Source of the DNA: Nitrososphaerota archaeon
GTDB lineage: Archaea > Thermoproteota > Nitrososphaeria > Nitrososphaerales > Nitrosopumilaceae
Assembly (NCBI GenBank): GCA_028867785.1
Contig: JAGWFS010000003.1
Span: 124,001-188,000 of the forward strand
Direction: 5' to 3'
Length of the DNA: 64,000 bases
Part shown: positions 8,173-16,273 of the stretch, one piece after another
Layout: each line of letters begins with the position of its first letter
How positions within the stretch are numbered: position 1 is the first letter of the stretch
Notes under the pieces: generated by a model
Database searches by the model: none
What the model was told of the DNA's origin: nothing
What the model saw: the letters and a program-made list of their open reading frames with translations, nothing else
Translations under genes and position numbers: made by a program

Positions 8173-8368
8173 ACAAGTTATTTTTGTGGAGGACAAACAG
8201 AATTTGGATTAGTATCGAGATTCCAAAGACAACAAAGAGGGCCGGAATACCCCATCTTAATCGATCTGGCGATACCATACCCCTCTGAATCACAAAGTAG
8301 GAAATTATTGAGAGAATTGCCGTAGTGATAACAACTCTTGCAATAAGACTCTGACTTAAATCAAGCAT
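8171..8368 (-). CDS. 65-residue two-helix membrane protein
   Basis: ATG at 8368 encodes 65 residues with two hydrophobic helices (about 8-27 and 40-60) joined by a short RGMVSPDRLRW loop. A TATA-like segment lies about 23 bp upstream. Its stop abuts the transposase remnant in the same frame, so it separates two transposase pieces. It may be a young or lineage-specific gene. No homology is recognised and function is unknown. Confidence 0.4.
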   Translation of the reverse strand: MLDLSQSLIARVVITTAILSIISYFVIQRGMVSPDRLRWGIPALFVVFGISILIQILFVLHKNNL

Positions 8369-8475
8369 AAAGGTTGTGATAATCTTAGATTAATGAAATA
8401 ACTTATCATCAAAAGTGTGTTCTCCAGTCAAATATCGGGCAATTTTAATCCTACAATCATCACACCAAAAATATC

Positions 8476-8667
8476 TTAATTCATAATCATAATCAAGATC
8501 CATCTTGACTTTGCATAAAGGTCAAGTATAGGTAGTCGAGACTCTCTCCTTGCAATATGATTTGTTTTATGTGAACTGTCCTTCTGTGTAAAAAATTCCT
8601 TGTCATAGGCATCTGCATACGATCTAAGATCATCTGTGATTATGACCTTTGGCTTAGTTCCTGTCAC
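8476..8667 (-). pseudogene. Transposase remnant, internal part (DDE family)
   Basis: About the first 45 residues (TKPKVIITDDLRSYADAY, KEFFTQKD, HKTNHIARRES) match the region around the second catalytic aspartate of the same transposase family as the 7865-8172 remnant. The final part (LPILDLYAKSRWILIMIMN) no longer looks like transposase, so the fragment runs off into unrelated sequence. It overlaps the part of the protein covered by the other remnant's upstream frame, so the two pieces probably come from two copies. A 37-codon ORF with a CDDC motif (8390-8503, minus) overlaps its end. Confidence 0.65.
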
Positions 8668-8852
8668 TTGTTTTTCGGTTGACGATTATTTTTTTTCTTA
8701 CCCTTCTCGTATCCTTTTTGTGCCGATTCTTTAGCACCCTCGTATCCCCTAGTTCCTAGTTCTACACCTTTTTCAATTCCTTTTTTTCCAAGATCAATGC
8801 TTTTTTCAGTACCTTTCTTAGCCAAGTCTTTGGCTTTGTCTAAAATTCCCAT
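8664..8852 (-). CDS. 62-residue LEA-like repeat protein
   Basis: Residues 5-52 consist of roughly 11-residue degenerate repeats rich in Lys, Gly and Glu (AKKGTEKSIDLGKKGIEKG), followed by a Lys/Asn tail. This pattern resembles late-embryogenesis-abundant or stress-type amphipathic helices, which are usually unfolded in water. ATG at 8852 has a TATA-like CTAAATACTT about 25 bp upstream. Its TGA overlaps the start of the transposase remnant by 4 bp. Role is unknown; stress protection is only a guess from composition. Confidence 0.6.
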   Translation of the reverse strand: MGILDKAKDLAKKGTEKSIDLGKKGIEKGVELGTRGYEGAKESAQKGYEKGKKKNNRQPKNK

Positions 8853-9076
8853 GATGCACTAGTCACAATCAAGTATTTAGTATTTTTTACAATTCTATTT
8901 TATTATAAAATATGACTAAAAAGGAACTACACTTAGGTGGATTGACTGGCTGTTAATTTCAGTAGTCATAGCCACAATTGGAAGAAAGTGATTTACCAAA
9001 AATGAGTTATATTTCCTAGCTTGCCTTTTGCAAACAAACTTGATCTAATACGATATTTACCATCAAGTAGAAATCA

Positions 9077-9436
9077 ATGAGCATTAAAGCAATAGTGATA
9101 GATGATAGCAATGACATAAAGCGTGTTTTTGTAGAGCTGCTACAGTTTAACAACATCCAAGTCGTTGGTACTGGATCTAATGGCAGAGAAGCCGCTGAGC
9201 TGTATCAGAAACTCAAGCCCGATGTTGTTTTCATGGATGCCATGATGCCCAGATATGATGGATTTTACGGGTTAGAAAAAATTAGGGAGCAAGATCCAAA
9301 ATCAATAGTGTTTTTGGTAACAGGCTCAATCAACGTAGAAGATAAACTGGACAATTGTAATGCTACCGCCATTCTTCCAAAACCAATTGACATGAGTATG
9401 ATAATGGATACCATAGGCAGATTTTGTATGCATTAA
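9077..9436 (+). CDS. CheY-like response regulator (receiver domain only)
   Basis: A 119-residue stand-alone receiver domain. Acidic residues D9 and D10 (VIDDS), phosphoacceptor D54 (VFMDAMMP), T82 (VTGS) and K102 (LPKP) are all present, so it should be phosphorylated by a histidine kinase. There is no output domain and no kinase nearby. It could act through protein contact like CheY. ATG at 9077 follows a TATA-like GATATTTACC. Confidence 0.9.
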   Translation: MSIKAIVIDDSNDIKRVFVELLQFNNIQVVGTGSNGREAAELYQKLKPDVVFMDAMMPRYDGFYGLEKIREQDPKSIVFLVTGSINVEDKLDNCNATAILPKPIDMSMIMDTIGRFCMH

Positions 9437-9527
9437 AATTAGAAATAATGCTTTACACGTAATCTGGTTTCTAATCATTTTTTATCCAGTACAATTTTGC
9501 ATAAATTCAACATTTGCAGAACATTTT

Positions 9528-9782
9528 CTATGTCTTACTGGCAGGTTTTATTTCCACGTCGTCGCGGTTGTAAAATATTTTCTCGTGTGTTATTGTAACG
9601 GTAGAGTTTCGCTTGAACTTCATCTCTCTTCCGTTTCCTATTGCATCAACAAAGAGGATTCTGGGCTCTTGTGTTACATCAACAGTATAGTGCTTGCCCT
9701 TGTCGGTAGTTTTGAATTCATTGCATCCCTTTACGTCAAGCAACTTGGAGCATCCCACAGAGTTTGATTCTGCACCTGACAT
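9528..9782 (-). CDS. Hypothetical 84-residue protein
   Basis: A small protein of unknown function with a mixed beta pattern (HYTVDVTQEPRILFVDAIG, then KRNSTVTITHEKIFY) and two cysteines near the N-terminus (GCSKLL, KGCNEF). I prefer ATG 9782 to the TTG at 9830, because a TATA-like TTTTTATAGTC lies about 24 bp upstream of 9782 and would fall inside the longer reading frame. No domain recognised. Confidence 0.55.
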   Translation of the reverse strand: MSGAESNSVGCSKLLDVKGCNEFKTTDKGKHYTVDVTQEPRILFVDAIGNGREMKFKRNSTVTITHEKIFYNRDDVEIKPASKT

Positions 9783-9874
9783 GAGACTTTGCAATTCTTG
9801 ACTATAAAAAAAGATTCTGCTATTTATCAAATGATGGATTTTTTCAAAAATTGTACAGTAAATACGAACCTAAA

Positions 9875-10057
9875 CTACTTTCTTCTTCTTCTTTGACCCG
9901 GCTTGTTCTGTCCAGGTACTCGTTTTAGTATGAATCTTTTTCTAAAATTGTCACGATTTCTTGTAATGCCAATTTCTCCATGTCTTTCTCTTGCCTGGAC
10001 TTTTGGAGTCTGGCCCCTGACTTTACCTGCTTTTGTAAGCGAACCGTGAGTTGGCAC
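9875..10057 (-). CDS. rps30e: Small-subunit ribosomal protein eS30
   Basis: A 60-residue basic protein. THGSLTKAGKVRGQTPKV at residues 3-20 is the eS30 signature, and the C-terminus is the usual Arg/Lys run (GQRRRRK). The start is GTG at 10057 with a TATA-like CATAAATTG about 26 bp upstream. eS30 occurs in eukaryotes and in part of the archaea, including Thaumarchaeota and Crenarchaeota, which supports the assignment of the organism. Confidence 0.92.
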   Translation of the reverse strand: MPTHGSLTKAGKVRGQTPKVQARERHGEIGITRNRDNFRKRFILKRVPGQNKPGQRRRRK

Positions 10058-10101
10058 GAGCTATTTGGCGCTATTAATACAATTTATGTATTTGGTTTCT
10101 C

Positions 10102-11850
10102 TTACCAGTACTTTGTCTTGATTGTATCAATTACTCTTTGATGTTCAGCGCCCTTCTTTCTGGCATATTTTTCCATTGCACTCAATGGAACTCCTCCCAG
10201 AGTTTTTGCAAGAGTGGTGAACATCTTTCTCTTCAGCGGGCTGTTGTGTCCTGTCTTGTCCATGAATTTCTGGATTCCATACTTGAAGTTGTGCTGCCAT
10301 GTCTTGTACATTACACCAAGCTGTGCTGCAGTCATCTCGTTACCGATATCAAAGAATTCTGATTTTTCAAGAAGTCCAATAGGCACAAAAGTCAGGGGCG
10401 TTGTCGTAAACATAGATTCTGGCTGTTCTTTTTCAAGTTCGCTGATGAGGCGTATTGTCTCCCATGCATCCTCCTCCGTTTCTGCATTGTCCAGTCCCAT
10501 GATGAGTGTGAATGCAGGAATCCAGTGATGCTCGTTTAGTGTCTTGACTCCCTCCTTTACAACCCAGTGCCACTCCTCTGGCTTGTATGGAGACAGTTTT
10601 CTGTCGGCATATTTTCCTATCAATCTCAGGCTTCCAGTCTCAAATCCACATTGGATTCCAATCTTGTTCTCCGGGCTTGAGCGGATGATTTTTGAAATGT
10701 TTGGAATCAATTTTTCGTCAGCTATTGCACCTGCCAGTGTGCCGTGAGTAGGATTGGTATGAACAATGCCGGTTGACATTACTGCACTGAAGAGTTCCTC
10801 CAGTGCCTCCCTGTTTGGTGCCATGTCCTTTGTCTTTCTTGGGTCAAGTCCGTACACAAATATATCATCGCTGTGCAGCCATGCATTTTTCTGTCCGCCT
10901 TTTTTTATGTTGATCTCGATCTCCCTCTTTACCTTCTCCGGCGGATAGTATCTTAGCGGTCGAAGCGTAACGTCGCAGAATTTGCAGCCTCTTCCACATC
11001 CACGCATGACTTCGACCATTCCGTGCATGCTTGGCTCTACAATGTCTGGAATATCGTCAACTTCTGGCTCGTCCCAGTAGTGGATGAACCTTCCATGGAA
11101 TTTGTTCTCGTCCTTTCCAAATTCTTTTACCTCTACTTTAAAGTCGCTTTTTACAAACGGGTTCATGTTGTCAAATTCATTGTTGATTAGTTTGTCAAAG
11201 AATAGCCCTGCGTGGCCGTCAATTTCGGGTGCAATTCCCCCAAGTTCTCCCTCAAGTACGGCATATAGGCCATACTCTTGGATCTTTTTTGGATCATAGT
11301 TGTATTGCCAAGTTCCGGATGCGCCAACAATCACTTTGGCATGACTGCCGCTCGTTTTCTTTGCATCAAGAATTTTTCTGTGTAAATCGGCATTGTAATA
11401 TTCATCATATGACATTTGTTTTCGGCCATAAGTGAAGGTCATTGTTACAGGCCCCATTCCCAACGGGTCCATCTCGTACGTACCCACAACCTCGGTCTCA
11501 GGACCGATGAATTTCTCGATATGATCAGGATGTGCTACTACGACGTCCTCTCTCTTGTATCCGTCCCTCAATAGTGCAGCCTCTACCTTTCGCAGTCCGT
11601 ATGGGGCATATGCCGCAACTCCGTTTGTATGCGCGATTGGGTTGCAGATAAAGTCAAAGAGAATTTTCGGGGTTACCTGGTTTTTTAAAAGATAATACCA
11701 TATGCTGTTTTTTGGCCTGTGTGGATCAATTGCAGGCGCACACCCAAAGAAGGTGGCCAGAGATATCCCACGATAGGGAGACATGAGTGTTCGATCAGCG
11801 CTTAGTACAACTTTCGGGTGACCCAATTTGCAATCTGAATGAATTCCCAT
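10102..11850 (-). CDS. Radical SAM protein (B12-binding-domain-like N-terminus)
   Basis: A 582-residue protein. The radical SAM Cys motif is C285-x3-C289-x2-C292 (RGCGRGCKFCD), which binds a 4Fe-4S cluster and cleaves S-adenosylmethionine. The preceding ~250 residues resemble the N-terminal domain of archaeal B12-type radical SAM proteins (AYAPYGLRKVEAALL, then VVVAHPDHIEKFIG). Substrate is not known. It stands alone, downstream of the pyrK gene on the same strand and 32 bp from it. Spacing allows cotranscription with pyrD-pyrK, but functional linkage is not evident. Confidence 0.8.
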   Translation of the reverse strand: MGIHSDCKLGHPKVVLSADRTLMSPYRGISLATFFGCAPAIDPHRPKNSIWYYLLKNQVTPKILFDFICNPIAHTNGVAAYAPYGLRKVEAALLRDGYKREDVVVAHPDHIEKFIGPETEVVGTYEMDPLGMGPVTMTFTYGRKQMSYDEYYNADLHRKILDAKKTSGSHAKVIVGASGTWQYNYDPKKIQEYGLYAVLEGELGGIAPEIDGHAGLFFDKLINNEFDNMNPFVKSDFKVEVKEFGKDENKFHGRFIHYWDEPEVDDIPDIVEPSMHGMVEVMRGCGRGCKFCDVTLRPLRYYPPEKVKREIEINIKKGGQKNAWLHSDDIFVYGLDPRKTKDMAPNREALEELFSAVMSTGIVHTNPTHGTLAGAIADEKLIPNISKIIRSSPENKIGIQCGFETGSLRLIGKYADRKLSPYKPEEWHWVVKEGVKTLNEHHWIPAFTLIMGLDNAETEEDAWETIRLISELEKEQPESMFTTTPLTFVPIGLLEKSEFFDIGNEMTAAQLGVMYKTWQHNFKYGIQKFMDKTGHNSPLKRKMFTTLAKTLGGVPLSAMEKYARKKGAEHQRVIDTIKTKYW

Positions 11851-11882
11851 AGCATTTTAAGGTTTCCCGTATTTACACGAGC

Positions 11883-12713
11883 CTAATAGTTCTCAAGAAT
11901 GCCCGATTTGCTTCTGTGAGTGTGTCCAAATTCGTTGTTTGTCACAAGATACTGACCGTCAAATACAGTGCCATCCTTGCATGCCAAGACTTCACCAAAA
12001 CAACAGCTCCCGCACAGACCCATGCCGCACTTCATCATTCTTTCAACGCTTGCCTCCACGTAGATTTTTTTTTCAAAAGCAAGCTGCACTACCCTGTGCA
12101 TCATCTTCTCTGGACCGCATGTGTATACCGCATCAAATCTATTTTCGCCGAGCAATCTCTCCATTGCATCAGTCACAAGCCCTAGCTCGCCTTGTGTTCC
12201 GTCCTCGGTTACTACCAAAACCCTGTGCCTGTTGTACTTCAAAAGTTTGTTTGCAAGATCCTCAAAAAAGACCTCTTCTTTTGTCTTTGCTCCGATTATT
12301 ATCGTAACGTCATCAGTCTTTGTCAAAAATGTCACAAGCCTTACAAGCGGGACAAGCCCTGTACCTCCACCAACAAGTAACAGTTTCCCCTGTTTTATTG
12401 TAAAGGAGTTGCCATAAGGGCCTCTCACTCCAATCTGGTCGCCTGCCTTTACAGAGTAAAGTGCTGTCGAGGACAGGCCGTGTTTTCTCACAGTAAAGGC
12501 CGCCTTTCCTTTTTCCAAGGTTATCATAACACTCATCGGAAGCTCGTTTGTACCCGGAATCCAGACCATTGCAAATTGTCCCGGAAGCACCGCGGCTAGA
12601 GATTCGTCTGAAAATACAAGCGTCCGCACAGTCGGGGTCTCGTCAATTACTTTTTCGACTGTCACAACTTTGATTGAATTAGGATTTCTTTGCAATTCCA
12701 ACCATATCACCAA
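11883..12713 (-). CDS. pyrK: Dihydroorotate dehydrogenase electron-transfer subunit PyrK
   Basis: A 276-residue ferredoxin-reductase-fold protein: FAD-binding barrel (residues 15-105; GQFAMVWIPG, RGPYGNSF), NAD-binding half (GGGTGLVP near 115-122, YTCGPEKMM near 197-205) and a C-terminal [2Fe-2S] site with C229, C234, C237 and C245. With PyrD it forms class 1B dihydroorotate dehydrogenase, passing electrons to NAD in pyrimidine synthesis. It overlaps pyrD by 35 bp; an in-frame start inside the overlap is possible, so the first ten residues are uncertain. Confidence 0.88.
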   Translation of the reverse strand: MVIWLELQRNPNSIKVVTVEKVIDETPTVRTLVFSDESLAAVLPGQFAMVWIPGTNELPMSVMITLEKGKAAFTVRKHGLSSTALYSVKAGDQIGVRGPYGNSFTIKQGKLLLVGGGTGLVPLVRLVTFLTKTDDVTIIIGAKTKEEVFFEDLANKLLKYNRHRVLVVTEDGTQGELGLVTDAMERLLGENRFDAVYTCGPEKMMHRVVQLAFEKKIYVEASVERMMKCGMGLCGSCCFGEVLACKDGTVFDGQYLVTNNEFGHTHRSKSGILENY

Positions 12714-13587
12714 TTTTCTGAAAACCTTTCCTTTCCATGTATCTTGATATTCCTCCGTTTATTTCCGAGAACACCCCGGTCCACTTGTCCGCAACCGCAC
12801 TGCCAATCTGTACTGCGCTTGCACCTGCAAGGACAAACTCGACTGCATCCTCCCAACTTGACACGCCACCGCAGCCAATTATTGGAATGCCGAATTTTGA
12901 GGATATCTCGTAGACGCACCGTACAGCAATCGGCTTTATCGGAGTTCCAGACAGCCCCCCTATCTTGTGACTCAGTGCAGGACGTGTAGTCTCCACATCA
13001 ATTGCCATTGCCCTAACTGTGTTAATTGCAGTTATTGCGTCAATTCCCGCATCGCATGATGCCTGCACTGTTTTGAGATAGTCTGACGAGCCAAGACCGA
13101 CTTTTGCTATCACAGGAACAGCAGACGCTTTTTTCACCTCTCTGACTATTTTTATCACAAGTTCAGGATCGTCTCCTACTTCAAGCCCCACTTTTTCCAC
13201 ATGGGGGCATGACAAGTTCAATTCATAAGCTAGAACTTTGACGTTCTCAAATTGTTTTATCATAAATGTAAAATCTTCCGGAACAGAGCCAACCAAGCTG
13301 ACAACTATTGGTACTGTGTTGTTAGATGAGATCATCTTTGCAAAATAAGCAGCGCCCGGATTTGAGAGTCCCACTGCGTTGAGATATCCGCCCTTTACTC
13401 CAATTACGGTCGGATTTGGATATCCCTCCCAAGGTTCTTTGCTCAAAGACTTGGTTACAAGCGCTCCTGCTCCTTCCTCATATAAGCGGGCAAAAACCTC
13501 AAGCGAAATGCCAAGAATGCCTGAGGCAAGCATTGTGGGTCGTTCAAGTGAGATTGGCCCCACATTTGTAGAGATGTCGGGATTCAC
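12679..13587 (-). CDS. pyrD: Dihydroorotate dehydrogenase, class 1B catalytic subunit
   Basis: A 302-residue FMN TIM-barrel enzyme oxidising dihydroorotate to orotate. The class 1 catalytic Cys is C127 in NLSCPHV. FMN-binding motifs include AVGLSNPG (71-78), the AKVGLG segment and the GCGG...SAVQIGSA C-terminal phosphate site. The start is GTG at 13587 with a TATA-like GTTATAAGC about 25 bp upstream. pyrK follows with a 35-bp overlap, so the two subunits are made together. Confidence 0.93.
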   Translation of the reverse strand: MNPDISTNVGPISLERPTMLASGILGISLEVFARLYEEGAGALVTKSLSKEPWEGYPNPTVIGVKGGYLNAVGLSNPGAAYFAKMISSNNTVPIVVSLVGSVPEDFTFMIKQFENVKVLAYELNLSCPHVEKVGLEVGDDPELVIKIVREVKKASAVPVIAKVGLGSSDYLKTVQASCDAGIDAITAINTVRAMAIDVETTRPALSHKIGGLSGTPIKPIAVRCVYEISSKFGIPIIGCGGVSSWEDAVEFVLAGASAVQIGSAVADKWTGVFSEINGGISRYMERKGFQKIGDMVGIAKKS

Positions 13588-13660
13588 TTATAATTATAAA
13601 AAATGGTTTGCTTATAACAGTTGATGTGGGGTTTGCCACTGTTACCTTTTTTAGTAAGAC

Positions 13661-14944
13661 ATGAAAATGCCTTGTATGCATTCTGTAATTCTAACAGAGC
13701 TGGGTATTGCAATTTTTGACAATAACAAATGCGTAAAATCAATTCCATTTAGAAATCCCGCAAAGGAGTACATCGAATTAAAAAAAGAAATGTCGGACAT
13801 AAATGAACTTGAACAGTTTCTCGGCAAGACTGGTACCGCAGTGTCTGTCAACGATACAGGATTGCTCAAGCTCTTAAAGAAAAGATCAATTGACGTTGAA
13901 CTCATGGAGGAAAAAAAGATAGAGACCATCCAGTCTTCCAAGCTCAGGGTTCTTGTAGACTCGGGCTTTGCAACAGACGAACATGACGCAAGAGGAAAAC
14001 TGCGAGAATTTGCAATGCAGTTGTCATCCTCAAAGGTTACAGAAATTTCTGAGAGTCCCGATCTTCACATAATACAAGCCATAAATGCACTGGACGAGAC
14101 TGACAAGATGATCAATCTCCTAAGCTCAAGGCTAAGAGAATGGTATGGTCTTCACTTTCCAGAGCTTGACAACCTAATTGACACAATCGTAGGATATTCC
14201 AAAATAGTTCTTGCCGGACGCAGAGACGACCTCAACCAAAAAGTGTACAGCGATGCAGGGTTTCCAGAGGAAAAGGTAGAGATGCTCTCCCTTTTGCAGG
14301 AAAAAAGCAGGGGGGGACAGATTTCTAACGAGAACCTTGCCATAGTCCAAGTCCTTGCAAAGCAAATCCTAGAATTATTCGAATTGAGATCTACCCTGGA
14401 AAGGCACATAGAAGAGCAGATGAAAACAATTGCTCCAAACCTTTCCGGAATTTTGGGAACCTCTGTTGGAGCAAGAATACTTGGGAGAGCTGGAAGCATG
14501 AAAAGACTGGCAACCATGCCTGCAAGTACAATCCAGGTGCTGGGAGCAGAAAAGGCGCTTTTCCGCTCCCTAAAGACTGGCGCACAGCCTCCAAAACATG
14601 GATTGCTATTCCAGCATACTCTCGTCCATGCAGCCCCCCGATGGCAGCGAGGCAAGATTGCAAGGGCAATTGCGGCAAAGGCAGCTCTTGCCGCAAGAGT
14701 AGATGTTTTTGGCGGGGGAGGAAGAAATGACACTCTCTTTGAGAAACTAAACGTAAGAATTGGCGAGATTGGAGAAAAATACAAGGAGCCTCCAGAGAGG
14801 CCGCCGGCGCAGGTACAGCAACGCAGACCATTTGAACAGAGGGACAGAAGGCATGGCGGTGGTAGCGGTTTTGGCAGACAAAGAGACAAAAAGAACGACT
14901 GGCAAAAGTCAAAACGAAGGAAATTTGGAAAACGAAGAAGGTAA
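13661..14944 (+). CDS. nop5: Nop5 (Nop56/58) core protein of C/D box sRNPs
   Basis: A 427-residue protein: N-terminal fibrillarin-binding domain (1-110), coiled coil (about 130-220) and NOP RNA-binding domain (about 225-350, with NLSGILGTSVGARILGRAGS). A low-complexity Arg/Lys/Gln/Gly tail closes it. It scaffolds L7Ae, fibrillarin and guide RNA for 2'-O-methylation. The fibrillarin gene starts inside its end (14925), the standard archaeal nop5-flpA arrangement. Two ATGs (13661 and 13667) are possible starts. Confidence 0.94.
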   Translation: MKMPCMHSVILTELGIAIFDNNKCVKSIPFRNPAKEYIELKKEMSDINELEQFLGKTGTAVSVNDTGLLKLLKKRSIDVELMEEKKIETIQSSKLRVLVDSGFATDEHDARGKLREFAMQLSSSKVTEISESPDLHIIQAINALDETDKMINLLSSRLREWYGLHFPELDNLIDTIVGYSKIVLAGRRDDLNQKVYSDAGFPEEKVEMLSLLQEKSRGGQISNENLAIVQVLAKQILELFELRSTLERHIEEQMKTIAPNLSGILGTSVGARILGRAGSMKRLATMPASTIQVLGAEKALFRSLKTGAQPPKHGLLFQHTLVHAAPRWQRGKIARAIAAKAALAARVDVFGGGGRNDTLFEKLNVRIGEIGEKYKEPPERPPAQVQQRRPFEQRDRRHGGGSGFGRQRDKKNDWQKSKRRKFGKRRR

Positions 14945-15599
14945 TATTTTCTGGGTCAAAGTAGAAGGAGAAAAGAGACTCGCTACTCTAAATCTCGTTC
15001 CAGGAAATCAGGTTTACAAGGAAAAACTAGTAAAAATCAGCGATGAAGAATTCAGGGCATGGGATCCTTTCAGGAGCAAGCTTGGCGCGGCCATAATGAA
15101 TGACCTGCAGGTACTTCCAATAGTCAGAAAGTCCCGCGTTCTCTATCTCGGAGTCTCCACCGGCACAACTGCAAGCCATGTCTCAGATATCGTGGGCCCA
15201 AACGGAATTGTGTTTTGCGTAGAACATACAAGCAGAGTTGCGCGAGAATTTCTTGACAGGGTGGCATCATACAGATCAAACATCGTTCCCATACTTCAGG
15301 ATGCAAGAAACCCCAAGGAGTATTTTGCAGTTTATGGTACCATCGATGTCGTATACGTAGACATTGCACAGCCTGATCAGACAGAGATTGCCATATTGAA
15401 CTGCAAAACATATCTGAAAAAAGACGGCTACTTGGTGCTTGTGATAAAGACGCGGAGCATAGATGTTACAAAAGATCCTTCAGAGATAACCCGCATGGAA
15501 TCCAAAAAGATACAAAAGGATTTTGAGATAATCCAGGAGCTCAACTTGTCCCCGTATGAAAAGGACCACAGCATGCTTATTGCAAGATACAAAGGCTAG
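14925..15599 (+). CDS. flpA: Fibrillarin-like rRNA/tRNA 2'-O-methyltransferase
   Basis: A 224-residue catalytic subunit of C/D sRNPs. It shows the fibrillarin SAM motif VLYLGVSTGTTASHVSD and later VYVDIAQPDQ plus KTRSIDVT. I choose TTG 14925, which overlaps nop5 by 20 bp: it gives the expected N-terminus (EEGNIFWVKVEGEKRLAT) and length near 225. Longer readings would run through the nop5 tail in a shadow frame. It abuts rnhB tail to tail with no gap. Confidence 0.92.
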   Translation: MENEEGNIFWVKVEGEKRLATLNLVPGNQVYKEKLVKISDEEFRAWDPFRSKLGAAIMNDLQVLPIVRKSRVLYLGVSTGTTASHVSDIVGPNGIVFCVEHTSRVAREFLDRVASYRSNIVPILQDARNPKEYFAVYGTIDVVYVDIAQPDQTEIAILNCKTYLKKDGYLVLVIKTRSIDVTKDPSEITRMESKKIQKDFEIIQELNLSPYEKDHSMLIARYKG

Positions 15600-16220
15600 T
15601 CATTTAGAGCTCAGCAGTATTTTTACAGGCTTCCAGCTTTTTCTTACAAATTTTGGCGGCATTCCATTTGACTCGATGTATTCCCGTATGAAACGCATTG
15701 TCTTTGGATCTGACGGGTATCCGCTTCCAACCTCAAAGTTCTTTCGTATCCTCTCAATTGCCCTGTCCCTGTTTACCTTGGCAATTATGGATGCTGCAGA
15801 AACAACTGGGAAACGCCTGTCAGCATGATGGCTGGAATGTATCTTGCCAACTTGAGAGAGTTTTGATATGTACAGTCCAAACCTGTTTGGATTCACATCG
15901 CACGAGTCGACATAGGCAGAATCAGGCTTTAGTTTGGCAATCACTTTGGCCATGTATTTTCCTTCAAGCTGGTTCAGCTGGTTTTTTTGCACGCTCTTGT
16001 CTATTACGTGCGGAGGTATCCTTGCCACATGATAATCGTCCACCAGCTCAAGTATTTTCCCGTACAAGATCTCTCTTGCACGCGGAGTAAGCTGCTTTGA
16101 ATCTTTGACACCAATCTCAGACAGCCGTTTTATTTTGTTTTTTTCAATTCTTATTCCCGCTATGACAAGCGGGCCGATGGCCGAGCCTCTTCCAGCATCG
16201 TCGACGCCACAGACTAGCAT
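15600..16220 (-). CDS. rnhB: Ribonuclease HII
   Basis: A 206-residue enzyme removing ribonucleotides from RNA/DNA hybrids. The opening motif is GVDDAGRGSAIGP: D7 is conserved, while residue 8 is Asp where most homologues have Glu. YVDSCDVN and SAASIIAKVNRDRAI carry the remaining active-site region. ATG at 16220 has a TATA-like GATTTAATAC about 26 bp upstream, in the divergent gap shared with trm1. Confidence 0.92.
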   Translation of the reverse strand: MLVCGVDDAGRGSAIGPLVIAGIRIEKNKIKRLSEIGVKDSKQLTPRAREILYGKILELVDDYHVARIPPHVIDKSVQKNQLNQLEGKYMAKVIAKLKPDSAYVDSCDVNPNRFGLYISKLSQVGKIHSSHHADRRFPVVSAASIIAKVNRDRAIERIRKNFEVGSGYPSDPKTMRFIREYIESNGMPPKFVRKSWKPVKILLSSK

Positions 16221-16239
16221 TTGAGTTGTTCTTGCGCTA

Positions 16240-16260
16240 GATGTATTAAATCATTTTAGA
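16240..16260. promoter_or_regulatory. Shared divergent promoter of rnhB and trm1
   Basis: The gap between rnhB (start 16220, minus) and trm1 (start 16274, plus) is 53 bp. It contains one near-palindromic AT element, TATTAAAT at 16244-16251. It lies about 26 bp from each start codon, the right spacing for a TATA box serving a leaderless transcript in either direction. I see no second TATA-like element that would fit better. Confidence 0.5.
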
Positions 16261-16273
16261 TTACAGAATCCAG

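Noticed and set aside
8390-8503. 37-codon ORF with a CDDC motif on the minus strand
   Set aside because: It overlaps the decayed end of a transposase remnant and has no other support, so it is not listed as a gene.
14152-14912. Long minus-strand frames opposite nop5
   Set aside because: Both are rich in Cys, Leu, Pro and Ser, as is usual for antisense shadows of Lys/Arg/Gln-rich coding sequence, and they overlap each other.
14760-14924. A longer start for fibrillarin reaching to 14760
   Set aside because: The added residues run through the Arg/Lys tail of nop5 in another frame and do not look like a protein; TTG 14925 gives the normal N-terminus.
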